This document shows, piece by piece, positions 1 through 8,024 of a stretch of 12,867 nt of DNA. The stretch comes from Pseudomonadota bacterium (GTDB lineage: Bacteria > Pseudomonadota > Gammaproteobacteria > Burkholderiales > Burkholderiaceae_C), in assembly GCA_023438115.1 (NCBI GenBank), contig JAEZEB010000140.1, forward strand, positions 1 through 12,867, read 5' to 3'. Each line of letters begins with the position of its first letter. Position 1 is the first letter of the stretch. The notes beneath the pieces are model-generated. The model was not told the DNA's origin and did not search any database. It was given only the letters and a program-made list of their open reading frames with translations. The position numbers were made by a program, and so were the translations under genes.

Positions 1-773
1 GGCGCGATGCGCGCAGTGGCGGTGGCCTGCGGCACTTCGCCCGCGGGCTGCGCGCCCTCCACCTTCAGCTCGGCGCGCGCGTCGATCTGGCGCAGCGGCC
101 CTTGCGCGGCCAGCGTGAAGGCGAGCGGCACGCGCTCGCCGCTGCCCGGCACCGGCGCCTCGAGGCGGCCGGAGATCTCCGCATCCAGCGTGAGCGGATC
201 CATCGCCAGCAGCGAGAGCTCGCCCTGGTATTCGCCGCCGGCCATCTGCAGCGACTTCAGCTCGGCGCGGTGGCGCAGCCCGTCGAAGCGGTACTTCGCC
301 GACAGCCGCGTGGCCTCGAGGTTCACGCTTCCGTCGTAGCGGATCCGCCCCACCTGCAGGTCCTCGACGTTCACGCGCCAGGGCAGGCGCAGGTTCCCGG
401 GCGGCCGCAGCGGCTCGTCGCTCTTCGCGCGCCGGTCGGTGACGCTCGCCCGCGCCGCGTGCACCTTCTCCAGCTGCAGCGTGCGATTGAGCAGCGCGAT
501 CGGTTGCCATTCCAGCACGATGTCCTCGGCCACCAGCCGCAGGCCGTCGCGCTCCCAGACCACGCGGTCCATGGTCCAGCGACCGCGCAGCGCGCCGCGC
601 ACGCCCTCGCCCTGCAGCGCACCGCCGCTGGAGAGGCGCTTGAGCAGCCATTCGAGCGATCCTTCCTGGCCCGACCACCACCACAGCCCCGCCGCCGCGA
701 CGACGAGGACCATGGCCAGGCCCACGAGGATGCGGACGATCCACTGCGCGCTGCGGCGGGCGGCGTTCTTCAT
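1..773 (-). CDS. tamB: Translocation and assembly module subunit TamB, N-terminal part (cut by window start)
   Basis: Inner-membrane-anchored component of the TAM complex, which with TamA spans the periplasm and helps insert outer-membrane proteins and move lipid. The 257 visible codons begin MKNAARRSAQ and carry one hydrophobic anchor at about residues 11-32 (ILVGLAMVLVVAAAGLWWW). Next come GSLEWLLKRL and the VRGALRGRW stretch typical of TamB/AsmA-like N-termini, then alternating beta-prone segments (MDRVVWERDGLRLVAEDI, VNVEDLQVGRIRYDG) expected of the repetitive beta-taco groove. The start ATG (773-771) overlaps the tamA stop as TGATG, so translation is probably coupled. The family is usually well over 1,000 residues, so most of the gene lies beyond position 1. 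Assignment rests on N-terminal character plus the tamA neighbour. Confidence 0.9.
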   Translation of the reverse strand, partial: MKNAARRSAQWIVRILVGLAMVLVVAAAGLWWWSGQEGSLEWLLKRLSSGGALQGEGVRGALRGRWTMDRVVWERDGLRLVAEDIVLEWQPIALLNRTLQLEKVHAARASVTDRRAKSDEPLRPPGNLRLPWRVNVEDLQVGRIRYDGSVNLEATRLSAKYRFDGLRHRAELKSLQMAGGEYQGELSLLAMDPLTLDAEISGRLEAPVPGSGERVPLAFTLAAQGPLRQIDARAELKVEGAQPAGEVPQATATARIA

Positions 774-2560
774 CAGAAGGAGAATCCCGCGCTGAAGTGG
801 ATGCGGAAGCGCTTGGCCTCCACGCCGTAGGCCACCGACGCCTCCACCGGCCCCACCGGGCTGCGCCAGCGGATGCCGGTGCCCACGCCGACGTTCAGAC
901 GCATGTCGCCCACCTTGTCGGCGACCGAACCCGCATCCACGAACAGCGTGTGCTCGAACTGCGTCGCCTGCTCGCGGATGCGGATGGGCCGCTGCCACTC
1001 CACGCTGCCGACGGCCATGAAGCGGCCCGGGCCGATGTAGCCGCCCGGCAGCGGCACGCCGATGTCGAGGAAGCCGTAGCCGCGCACGGTGGTGTCGCCA
1101 CCGGTGCGGAACAGCTGCGTCGCGGGCAGGCGGGCGCGCTCGCGGGCGAGCACGGCGCCGCCTTCGGCGCGCATCTGGATGCGCCCGCGCTCCAGCGGCC
1201 GGAAGCCGATCCACCGCAACACCGTACGCTGGAAAGGCTGCTTGTCCGCGCCCAGCGTGATGCCGCCGCCCAGCTCGAAGCCCACGCCGAAGCCTCTCGA
1301 GGGCAACTGCGGATCGTCGAAGTAGCGGCCGCTCCAGATGTAGTTGGCGCTCAGCGCCGAGCCGTCGCCGGTGTCCAGCGGCGTGATCTCCACCTGACGC
1401 GGGTTCTGCACGCTGGAGCGGTCGTACTGCAGGTACCAGTTGCGGTCGATGTGGTCGCCGGACTGGAAGCGGCCGGCGCGCAGCCGCTGGCTGTCGGTGA
1501 CCAGGCGGTCGTCGAGCCGCTCGACGCGGCCGAGCACGGCCCAGCGCCAGCCGTCCTCGTCCGGGATGGCTATCCACTCGCTTTGCGCAAACGGGTTCTT
1601 GCGCTCGGCCTGCAGCCGGGTCTGCGAGCGCCAGCCGATGCGCGGCAGGCGGTTGTGGATGTGCTCCACCGAGGCGCGCGGCCCGCCGTCCGTGGTGAAG
1701 CCTATGCCCAGGATCACCTTCTGCAGCGGCGCCTCGCGCACGGTGACCTGCACCTCCGCGGCCTCGGGATCGGAGGCCGGGTCCACGTAGATGAAGGCCG
1801 AATCGAAGTAGCCGCTGCCGGCCAGGCGCAGCTGCGCCTGCACGATCTTCTCCTGGTCGTAGACCATCCCGATCGGCAGGCGCGCGAGCCGCGGCACCAG
1901 CACGGGGTCGTAGCGTTCGATGCCGCTCACGCGCATCTCGCCCAGGCGGAACAGGCCGCCCGAATGCAGGCGCAGCCCCAGGCGCACGGAGGCCGCCGCC
2001 GCGTCCACGTCGGCCAGGCTGTAGCTGATGCGGGCGGCCGGATAGCGGCGCGCCAGCAGGCGCTTGAGCGCCTCGGACTTGGCGCGGTCCCAGCCGGTCT
2101 GGGTGAAGGGCCGGCCCACGGGCAGCTCCCAGCCGGAGCGCACCGCGTCGCGCTGCTCCACCGCGTCGGGATCGGTGCTGGTGGCGATGTCGCCCTCGAA
2201 ACCGATGTCCACCTCGCTCACGCGCGTGCGCTCGCCGGGATCCACCGCCACGACCAGCGTGGTCCGCGGACCCTCCTCGCGCGTGATACGCACCTCGGGG
2301 GCGAAGTAGCCCTGGGTGGCCAGCAACTCGCGCGCGTCCTTCTCGGCCAGCACGATCAGGCGCGCGATCTCCGCGTCGTCGAGGTCGCTCACCTCGCGGA
2401 AGCGGCGCAGCTCGAGGTTGCGCTCCAGCAGCTCGTCCAGCGGCTCCGGGGCGCGGACCACGAGGTCGAAGGCGGGTTGCCGGGGCTGCTGGGCCGTCGC
2501 CGCCGGGGCCAGCAGCCACAGCAGGGCCAGGCCCGCGGCCGCGAGGAGCGTGCGGATCAT
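773..2560 (-). CDS. tamA: Outer-membrane assembly factor TamA (Omp85 family)
   Basis: Omp85-family outer-membrane barrel that works with TamB in outer-membrane biogenesis. Read from the ATG at 2560 it is 595 residues, a normal TamA length. Residues 1-23 form a signal peptide (MIRTLLAAAGLALLWLLAPAATA, cleaved after ATA before QQ). POTRA-like segments fill about 30-265. A 16-strand barrel follows to the end, with the conserved loop-6 motif VRGYGF in the last 120 residues and a terminal aromatic beta signal (HFSAGFSF ending in Phe). The frame extends to an ATG at 2617, but that adds 19 arginine/proline-rich residues in front of the signal peptide, so I prefer 2560. A -10-like CATAGT lies 9 nt upstream of 2560 on this strand, agreeing with that choice. 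It is followed directly by tamB and diverges from gloA. Confidence 0.93.
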   Translation of the reverse strand: MIRTLLAAAGLALLWLLAPAATAQQPRQPAFDLVVRAPEPLDELLERNLELRRFREVSDLDDAEIARLIVLAEKDARELLATQGYFAPEVRITREEGPRTTLVVAVDPGERTRVSEVDIGFEGDIATSTDPDAVEQRDAVRSGWELPVGRPFTQTGWDRAKSEALKRLLARRYPAARISYSLADVDAAAASVRLGLRLHSGGLFRLGEMRVSGIERYDPVLVPRLARLPIGMVYDQEKIVQAQLRLAGSGYFDSAFIYVDPASDPEAAEVQVTVREAPLQKVILGIGFTTDGGPRASVEHIHNRLPRIGWRSQTRLQAERKNPFAQSEWIAIPDEDGWRWAVLGRVERLDDRLVTDSQRLRAGRFQSGDHIDRNWYLQYDRSSVQNPRQVEITPLDTGDGSALSANYIWSGRYFDDPQLPSRGFGVGFELGGGITLGADKQPFQRTVLRWIGFRPLERGRIQMRAEGGAVLARERARLPATQLFRTGGDTTVRGYGFLDIGVPLPGGYIGPGRFMAVGSVEWQRPIRIREQATQFEHTLFVDAGSVADKVGDMRLNVGVGTGIRWRSPVGPVEASVAYGVEAKRFRIHFSAGFSF

Positions 2561-2621
2561 GGAGCCCGAACTATGGCGGCGCCGGCCGATGCGCGGCGTA
2601 GGTGGAATTCGACTCATGCGG

Positions 2622-2652
2622 TTGTGCGCGGCAAAGCTGCCCTCGCGATAAT
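2622..2652 (+). promoter_or_regulatory. Putative gloA promoter, leaderless type
   Basis: A near-consensus -10 box GATAAT at 2647-2652 ends only 6 nt before the gloA ATG (2659). A weak -35 candidate, TTGTGC at 2622-2627, sits 19 bp upstream of it. A start 6-7 nt after the -10 would put the first transcribed base at or beside the ATG, and no Shine-Dalgarno sequence precedes it. This is one of several such arrangements in the window. It is a reading of sequence only. Confidence 0.45.
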
Positions 2653-2658
2653 GCCCGC

Positions 2659-3045
2659 ATGCGAATCCTCCACACCATGCTGCGCGTCGGCGACCTGCAG
2701 CGTTCCATCGATTTCTACACCCGCGTGCTGGGCATGCAGCTGCTGCGCACCACCGACCGGCCCGACCAGAAGTACTCGCTGGCCTTCGTCGGCTACGGGA
2801 GCAACCCGGAACATGCGGAGATCGAACTCACTTACAACTACGGCGTGCCGCAGTACGAAATGGGCACGGCCTACGGCCACATCGCCCTCGGCGTGGAAGA
2901 CGCTTACGCCGCCTGCGACCGCATCCGCGCGGCCGGCGGCGCGATCACCCGCGAGCCGGGCCCCGTCAAGGGCGGCAGCACCGTGATCGCGTTCGTGACG
3001 GATCCGGACGGCTACAAGATCGAGCTGATCCAGCGCGACGCCTAG
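2659..3045 (+). CDS. gloA: Lactoylglutathione lyase (glyoxalase I)
   Basis: Cytosolic metalloenzyme that turns the methylglyoxal-glutathione hemithioacetal into S-lactoylglutathione, the first step of methylglyoxal detoxification. The 128-residue product opens [13 protein letters not shown] and has the two beta-alpha-beta-beta-beta modules of the vicinal-oxygen-chelate fold. All four metal ligands fall at the E. coli GlxI positions: His5, Glu56 (HAEIEL), His74 (YGHIAL) and Glu122 (YKIELIQ). The short length without the inserts of the zinc-dependent enzymes points to the nickel/cobalt class. The frame is open upstream to 2602, but the family N-terminus and the adjacent GATAAT support 2659. Its TAG stop shares CTAG with the stop of the opposing eda. 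Confidence 0.97.
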   Translation: MRILHTMLRVGDLQRSIDFYTRVLGMQLLRTTDRPDQKYSLAFVGYGSNPEHAEIELTYNYGVPQYEMGTAYGHIALGVEDAYAACDRIRAAGGAITREPGPVKGGSTVIAFVTDPDGYKIELIQRDA

Positions 3046-3692
3046 CCGCGAATCCGCGCCGCCTCGGCGGCCAGGCGCGTGATCCGCTCCCAGTCGCCGC
3101 CGGCCACGGCCTGCGGCGGCGTGATCCAGGAGCCGCCCACGCAGACCACGTTGGACAGCCCCAGGAAGTCGCGCGCGTTCTCCGGATTTACCCCGCCCGT
3201 GGGGCAGAAGCGCACGTCGCCGAACGGTCCCTGCCAGGCCTTGAGCATGCCCAGGCCGCCCGCCTGCATGGCCGGGAAGAACTTCAGCGCCGTGTAACCG
3301 TCCTCCTGCGCCAGCATGATCTCGCTGCCCGTCGCCACGCCGGGCAGCAGGGCCAGTTCCAGGTCGTGGCAGGCCTTGCCGACGCTGCGCGTGTAGCCGG
3401 GACTCACGGCGAAGCGCGCGCCGGCCAGCGCCGCGGCCTGCGCGTCGGCGGCGCTGCGCACGGTGCCGGCGCCGACCACGGCCTCGGGCACTTCCTTTGC
3501 AATCGCCTCGATGCAGGCCAGCGCCACCGGCGTGCGCAGCGTCACTTCCAGCATGCGGATGCCGCCCGCCACGAGGGCGCGCGCGAGCGGCACCGCATGC
3601 GCCTCGTCCTCCAGCACGATCACCGGGATCACCGGCGCGTCCTGCATCACTTCCAGCGCCGAGGGCCGCGCGGCCACGGGCTTCACAGCCAT
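3042..3692 (-). CDS. eda: 2-dehydro-3-deoxy-phosphogluconate (KDPG) aldolase
   Basis: Class I aldolase that splits KDPG into pyruvate and glyceraldehyde-3-phosphate, the second Entner-Doudoroff reaction. The 216-residue product ([10 protein letters not shown]) is a TIM barrel with Glu49 and Arg53 in LEVTLRTP, the GAGTV loop at 74-78, Schiff-base Lys137 in ALKFFPA, and the phosphate-binding CPTGGV at 163-168. Two ATGs lie 6 nt apart (3698 and 3692). AAGGAG is 1 nt from the first but 7 nt from the second, so 3692 is preferred. The gene starts inside the last codons of edd (10-bp overlap), so the two should be co-transcribed and coupled. Convergent with gloA. Confidence 0.95.
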   Translation of the reverse strand: MAVKPVAARPSALEVMQDAPVIPVIVLEDEAHAVPLARALVAGGIRMLEVTLRTPVALACIEAIAKEVPEAVVGAGTVRSAADAQAAALAGARFAVSPGYTRSVGKACHDLELALLPGVATGSEIMLAQEDGYTALKFFPAMQAGGLGMLKAWQGPFGDVRFCPTGGVNPENARDFLGLSNVVCVGGSWITPPQAVAGGDWERITRLAAEAARIRG

Positions 3693-5503
3693 GTGCATGC
3701 TCCTTCTTCCGCGGCGGTCGCGTTGCGCCGCATGCCGGCGAACAGCTCGCGGCCCTGTCCGTGCGCGTTGGCTTCGCGCTGCGCGTCCGACAGCCGTGCC
3801 GGTTCGCGCCGCTCCCATTCGCCGGCTTCCACCAGCGCCTCCAGCTTGCCCGCCACGGCGTCGAGCCGCACGAGATCGCCATCGCGCAGCTTCGCCAACG
3901 CTCCGCCCGCGGCCGCCTCGGGCGAGACGTGGATCGCCGCGGGCACCTTGCCCGAAGCGCCGCTCATGCGGCCGTCCGTGACCAGCGCCACGCGGAAGCC
4001 CTTGCCCTGCAGCACCGCCAGCGGCGGCGTGAGCTTGTGCAACTCCGGCATGCCGTTGGCCTGCGGGCCCTGCCAGCGCACGACGCAGACGACGTCCCGA
4101 TCAAGTTCTCCGGCCTGGAACGCCTTCTGCAGCGCCTCCTGGCTGTCGAAGACGCGCGCCGGCGCTTCGACGACATGGCAGTTCTCGGGCACGGCCGACA
4201 CCTTGATCACGCTGCGGCCCAGGTTGCCGGTCAGCAGGCGCAGGCCGCCGGTGGCGCTGAACGGTTTCGCCGCGGGGCGCAGCACGCTTTCCTCGCGCGA
4301 GGCGCCGATGTCGCGCCAGGCGATGCCACCGGATTCGCCCGCGACCGGCTCGCGCGTGTATTCGCGCAGGCCGCCTTCGCGCACCGTCAGCACGTCCTCG
4401 TGCATCAGGCCGGCGTCCAGCAGTTCGCGGATCACGTAGCCCGGACCGCCCGCGGCCTGGAAGGCGTTCACGTCCGCCGAGCCGTTGGGATAGACGCGCG
4501 CCAGCAGCGGCACGACGCCGGAGAGGCGGTCGAAATCGTCCCAGTCGATCACGATGCCGGCGGCGCGCGCCACCGCCACCCAGTGGATCAGGTGGTTGGT
4601 GGAGCCGCCCGTGGCCAGCAGCGCCGCCATCGCGTTGACGATGCAGCGCTCGTCGACGATGCGGCCGATCGGCGCGAAGCGCTTGCCCCTGGTGATGCCC
4701 AGCGCCGTGCGCACGGCCTCGCGCGTGAGCGCCTCGCGCAGGTCTTCCTGCGGCTGGATGAAGGCGGCGCCGGGCACGTGCAGGCCCATCGCCTCCATCA
4801 GCATCTGGTTGCTGTTGGCGGTGCCGTAGAAGGTGCAAGTGCCCTGGGTGTGATAAGCCTTCTGCTCCGCTTCCAGCAGCTCGGCGCGGCCGACCAGGCC
4901 CTGCGCCGCCTGCTCGCGGACCTTGGCCTTCTCGCTGTTGGAGAGGCCGCTGGGCATCGGCCCGCCCGGCACGAACACCGTGGGGATGTGGCCGAACTGC
5001 AGCGCGCCGATCAGCAGCCCCGGCACGATCTTGTCGCAGATGCCCAGCATCAGCGCGGCGTCGAACACGTCGTGCGTGAGGCCTACGGCGGTGGCCATGG
5101 CGATCACGTCGCGCGAGAACAGGCTCAGCTCCATGCCCGGCGTGCCCTGGGTGACGCCGTCGCACATGGCCGGCACGCCGGCGGCCACCTGCGCCGTGGC
5201 GCCGAGCTTGCGCGCCTCGTCCTTGAGCACCGGCGGGAAGCCGCCGTAGGGCGCGTGCGCCGACAGCATGTCGTTGTAGGCGTTGACGATGGCGATGTTG
5301 GGCGCGCGTTCGACGACGACGCGCAGCTTGTCGTTGCCTGGCAGGGCGGCGAAGGCATGCGCCACGTTGGCGCAGCCCATGCGGTCGGCGCCGCGGTCGC
5401 GGCCGGCGGCGGCGTCCAGCCGGGCGAGGTAGGCGGAACGGGTGGAAGCGCTGCGCTCGCGGATGCGATCGGTCACCGCCTCCAGCACGGGATGGAGTTT
5501 CAT
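3683..5503 (-). CDS. edd: Phosphogluconate dehydratase
   Basis: Cytosolic iron-sulfur dehydratase that converts 6-phosphogluconate to KDPG, the first committed Entner-Doudoroff step. From the ATG at 5503 the protein is 606 residues ([10 protein letters not shown]), normal for Edd. Cluster cysteines expected of the IlvD/Edd family are Cys114 (AMCDGVTQG), Cys156 (GICDKIVPG, the first family signature) and Cys223 ([13 protein letters not shown]). The second signature is [15 protein letters not shown] at 507-521. The reading frame continues to 5629, but the upstream part is arginine-rich and unlike the family. No good Shine-Dalgarno precedes 5503; a -10-like TAGGAT lies about 27 nt upstream. No obvious HexR-type operator is visible in the 85 bp before the divergent gene. 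Confidence 0.96.
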   Translation of the reverse strand: MKLHPVLEAVTDRIRERSASTRSAYLARLDAAAGRDRGADRMGCANVAHAFAALPGNDKLRVVVERAPNIAIVNAYNDMLSAHAPYGGFPPVLKDEARKLGATAQVAAGVPAMCDGVTQGTPGMELSLFSRDVIAMATAVGLTHDVFDAALMLGICDKIVPGLLIGALQFGHIPTVFVPGGPMPSGLSNSEKAKVREQAAQGLVGRAELLEAEQKAYHTQGTCTFYGTANSNQMLMEAMGLHVPGAAFIQPQEDLREALTREAVRTALGITRGKRFAPIGRIVDERCIVNAMAALLATGGSTNHLIHWVAVARAAGIVIDWDDFDRLSGVVPLLARVYPNGSADVNAFQAAGGPGYVIRELLDAGLMHEDVLTVREGGLREYTREPVAGESGGIAWRDIGASREESVLRPAAKPFSATGGLRLLTGNLGRSVIKVSAVPENCHVVEAPARVFDSQEALQKAFQAGELDRDVVCVVRWQGPQANGMPELHKLTPPLAVLQGKGFRVALVTDGRMSGASGKVPAAIHVSPEAAAGGALAKLRDGDLVRLDAVAGKLEALVEAGEWERREPARLSDAQREANAHGQGRELFAGMRRNATAAEEGACTWL

Positions 5504-5529
5504 GGCGCTGCGATGGGGATGTTGCTTCG

Positions 5530-5581
5530 ATCCTACCCTGCGACGCGCGCCTTGGGTTCGGCGGCCGCCGTCCGCTAGAGT
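5530..5581. promoter_or_regulatory. Divergent promoter region edd / ChaC-like gene
   Basis: The 85-bp gap between the two start codons holds a minus-strand -10-like TAGGAT (5535-5530) for edd. On the plus strand it holds TAGAGT (5576-5581), with TTGGGT (5552-5557) as a possible -35 at 18-bp spacing, for the cyclotransferase. TAGAGT ends 7 nt before the GTG start at 5589, again a leaderless-like spacing. The matches to consensus are partial. Confidence 0.35.
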
Positions 5582-5588
5582 TGCGGGA

Positions 5589-6206
5589 GTGAACGAAGTA
5601 CTGAAGCCGGCGCGCGACGCCTCGGCCATGCTGCAGGTCGCGCTGGACGAATGGGGCGGGCAGGAGGATCTGTGGATCTTCGGCTACGGCTCGCTCATCT
5701 GGCGGCCGGACTTCGACTTCGCCGAGCGCCGCGCGGCCCGGGTGCACGGCTGGCACCGGGCGCTGAAGATGTGGAGCCGCATCAACCGCGGCACCCCCGA
5801 GCGGCCGGGCCTGGTGTTCGGCCTGCTGTCCGGCGGCTGCTGCCGCGGCGTGGTGTTCCGCGTGCCGCGCGAGCACGGCGCGCTGACGCTCACCCAGCTG
5901 TGGGGACGCGAGATGGTCACCGCGGTCTACGACCCGCGCTGGCTCGTCGCCCACACCGACCAGGGGCCCGTGCGGGCGCTGGCCTTCACCCTCTCGCGCC
6001 AGAGCCCCAGCCATACCGGCGAGCTCACGCAGGAGGAGTACCGGGCCATCTTCGCCGCCGCCACCGGCATCTACGGCACCACCCACGACTACGCACACCG
6101 CACGCTGGAGGAGCTGCGGCGGCATAACATCCGCGACCGGAACCTGGAAAGGCTGCTGCGGCTGATCCAGCGCGCCCAGACCCCGACCAACGAAGGAGAA
6201 GAGTGA
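5589..6206 (+). CDS. ChaC-like gamma-glutamylcyclotransferase
   Basis: Predicted cytosolic enzyme that cleaves the gamma-glutamyl unit of glutathione to 5-oxoproline and Cys-Gly, the activity known for the ChaC family. The 205-residue product shows the family signature [12 protein letters not shown] at 29-40, the substrate loop [13 protein letters not shown], and the REM motif with the likely catalytic Glu108 (LWGREMV). The C-terminal half holds the typical [21 protein letters not shown] at 5589 is chosen because it follows TAGAGT by 7 nt and comes just before conserved sequence; the first in-frame ATG downstream is at 5628, still before the signature, so the N-terminus is uncertain by 13 residues. 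The TGA overlaps the sodC ATG (TGATG), so it heads a four-gene plus-strand run. Confidence 0.85.
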   Translation: MNEVLKPARDASAMLQVALDEWGGQEDLWIFGYGSLIWRPDFDFAERRAARVHGWHRALKMWSRINRGTPERPGLVFGLLSGGCCRGVVFRVPREHGALTLTQLWGREMVTAVYDPRWLVAHTDQGPVRALAFTLSRQSPSHTGELTQEEYRAIFAAATGIYGTTHDYAHRTLEELRRHNIRDRNLERLLRLIQRAQTPTNEGEE

Positions 6207-6736
6207 TGAAGCGTTCGATCCCCCTTGCGGCCGCCGCCCTCGTGCTCGCCGGCTGCGCCAACATGCCGGGCTTCGGCTCGGCCGACACGGCATCCGCCGT
6301 CGCCAACCTGATGCCCACGCGCGGCAACGCCACCGCCGGCAACGTCCGCTTCACCCAGCACGGCGACCGCGTGCTGGTCGTCGGCGAGGTGCGCGGCCTC
6401 AAGCCCAACGCGGAACACGGCTTCCACGTGCACGAGAAGGGCGACTGCTCCAGCGGCGACGGCAACAGCGCCGGCGGCCACTTCAACCCCGCGGGCACGG
6501 CGCACGGCCGCCACGGCAGCGGCACGCACCACGTGGGCGACCTGCCCTCGCTGCGCGCCGACGGCGCGGGCGTGGCGCGCTTCAACTTCGAATCGCGCAG
6601 CATCCGCGTGGGCTCGGGCGATGCCGACATTGTCGGCCGCGGCCTGATCGTGCACGCCAACCCGGACGACTACAGGACGCAGCCGACCGGCAACGCCGGC
6701 GCCCGCCTCGCCTGCGCGGTCATCCAGCGCAGCTGA
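6206..6736 (+). CDS. sodC: Superoxide dismutase [Cu-Zn], periplasmic lipoprotein
   Basis: Dismutates superoxide in the cell envelope. The product is 176 residues. A lipoprotein signal ends in the lipobox LAGC (Cys17), so it is probably lipid-anchored. All metal ligands are present: copper His74 and His76 (GFHVHEKGDC), bridging His92 (GGHFNPAGTAHG), zinc His100, His109 and Asp112, and copper His150 (GLIVHANPDD). The disulfide pair is Cys81 and Cys170, and the active-site arginine is Arg167 in GARLACAVI. AAGGAG at 6193-6198 is 7 nt before the ATG at 6206, which decides this start over a GTG 3 nt upstream. It overlaps the cyclotransferase stop by one base and lies 11 nt before the transporter gene. 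Confidence 0.95.
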   Translation: MKRSIPLAAAALVLAGCANMPGFGSADTASAVANLMPTRGNATAGNVRFTQHGDRVLVVGEVRGLKPNAEHGFHVHEKGDCSSGDGNSAGGHFNPAGTAHGRHGSGTHHVGDLPSLRADGAGVARFNFESRSIRVGSGDADIVGRGLIVHANPDDYRTQPTGNAGARLACAVIQRS

Positions 6737-6747
6737 GGAAAGCGGGC

Positions 6748-8004
6748 ATGACGGCGGCGAGCACCGGCAGGTGGTACTTCGGCTGGAACATCGTTGCCGC
6801 GGCGGCCCTGCTGACGCTGCTGTCGGTGGGCATGCGCCTGGGCATCGGCCCCTTCTTCCTGCCGGTGACGGCGGACCTCGGCTTCAGCCGCAGCCTGCTC
6901 GCGGGCATCGTCGCCGTCGGCATGATCTGCTACGGCCTGGCGATGCCGGTGGCGGGCTGGCTGGTGGCACGGCGCGGCACGCGCTTCGTGCTGCTGACCG
7001 GCACGACGATGGTGATCGCCGCCACCGCCTGGAGCGTGCTGGCGCAGGGCGCCTGGAGCTTCCTGCTGTCCTTTGGCGTGCTGCTGTCGGTGGGGCTGGG
7101 CTTCACCAGTCCCGTCGCGCTCACGCCGGTGATCAGCCACTGGTTCACGCGCCAGCGCGGCATGGCGCTCTTCTTCCTGTCCACCGGTTCCATGGCCGGC
7201 ATGGCCGTGATGACCCCCGTGCTCGCGGCGGCGATCGAGGCGGTAGGTTGGCGCGCCACGCTGGTGGGCTACGCGGCGGCCTTCACCGCCTTCACCGTGC
7301 CGGTGGCCTTCGCCGTCATGCGCGACGAGGCGCCGGCGCACACCGACCTGCGGCCGGAGGAGATCGCCGCGCAGCAGGCGAAGCCTTCGGCGCCGCAGTC
7401 CAGCCTGTCCGTTGCTGCCGTGATGGGCACCGTTCCCTTCTGGCAGATCGTGCTGGGCCTTTTCGCCTGCGGCTTCAGCATGAACCTGCTGGGCACCCAC
7501 GGCATGCCGATGCTGATGGACCACGGCTTCGACGCCACGCACAGCTCCTTCGGCATCGGGCTGATCGGCCTGGTCGCGATCTTCGGCACGCTGGTGCTGG
7601 GCCGCATGGCCGACCGCCTGCCCCGCCGCAACATCCTGGCCGTGATCTACGGCGTGCGCGGCCTCGGCTTCTTCGCGCTGGTGGTGGTCGGCACGCATTT
7701 CGAGCTCTATCTCGCCGCCGCCATCGGCGGGCTGGTGTGGGCCGGCAGCATCGCGCTGTCCTCGGCCATCCTCGCCGACGTGTACGGCGTGCGTCTCGTG
7801 GGCGTGCTGTACGGCCTGGCCTATCTCGGCCACCAGGTCGGCGGCATGATCAGCGCCTGGCTGGGCGGCTGGGGCTACGAGCATTTCGGCACCCACTGGG
7901 TGGCGTTCGGCAGCGCCGGCGCCCTGCTCCTGCTGGCCGCCGCGCTGTCGCTCAAGCTCCCGCCGCGCGGCTTCACGCTGATGGCGCCGCAACCACAGGC
8001 CTGA
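6748..8004 (+). CDS. MFS transporter, oxalate/formate-antiporter or monocarboxylate-like
   Basis: Twelve-helix secondary transporter of the inner membrane, 418 residues. The N-half contains six hydrophobic helices between about 13 and 190. It carries the loop 2-3 signature GWLVARRGTR at 70-79 and the HWFTRQRGMA element at 131-140 that is usual in the oxalate/formate antiporter and monocarboxylate porter group. A polar central loop runs about 191-222, followed by six more helices with a second signature GRMADRLPRRN at 285-295. GAGGAAAG lies just before the ATG. The substrate cannot be read from the sequence; organic acids are the group norm. It follows sodC by 11 nt and precedes the binding-protein gene by 20 nt, so co-transcription is likely. 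Confidence 0.9.
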   Translation: MTAASTGRWYFGWNIVAAAALLTLLSVGMRLGIGPFFLPVTADLGFSRSLLAGIVAVGMICYGLAMPVAGWLVARRGTRFVLLTGTTMVIAATAWSVLAQGAWSFLLSFGVLLSVGLGFTSPVALTPVISHWFTRQRGMALFFLSTGSMAGMAVMTPVLAAAIEAVGWRATLVGYAAAFTAFTVPVAFAVMRDEAPAHTDLRPEEIAAQQAKPSAPQSSLSVAAVMGTVPFWQIVLGLFACGFSMNLLGTHGMPMLMDHGFDATHSSFGIGLIGLVAIFGTLVLGRMADRLPRRNILAVIYGVRGLGFFALVVVGTHFELYLAAAIGGLVWAGSIALSSAILADVYGVRLVGVLYGLAYLGHQVGGMISAWLGGWGYEHFGTHWVAFGSAGALLLLAAALSLKLPPRGFTLMAPQPQA

Positions 8005-8024
8005 ATCTCCGGAAGGAAGCTCCG

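Noticed and set aside
1823..1840. Perfect 18-bp palindrome CAGGCGCAGCTGCGCCTG
   Set aside because: It lies inside tamA and encodes ordinary Gln/Leu/Arg codons (VQAQLRLAG); in such GC-rich coding sequence it is best taken as chance.
797..2986. 729-codon open frame on the plus strand opposite tamA
   Set aside because: It is the antisense shadow of a GC-rich gene: His/Ala/Arg/Gln-rich, no domain, and it runs through the gloA promoter and start. tamA on the other strand has a signal peptide, barrel and motifs.
3497..5578. 693-codon open frame on the plus strand opposite edd
   Set aside because: Low-complexity Arg/Ala/His composition typical of antisense frames at this GC content; edd and eda have full family motifs.
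4101..6293. 730-codon minus-strand frame across edd, the divergent promoter and the ChaC-like gene
   Set aside because: It crosses two real genes in opposite directions and has no recognisable domain.
6771..8024. Long N-terminal extension of the binding-protein frame through the MFS gene
   Set aside because: The stretch is an out-of-frame reading of the transporter, rich in Arg and Gly; the ATG at 8025 has a good ribosome site and family N-terminus.
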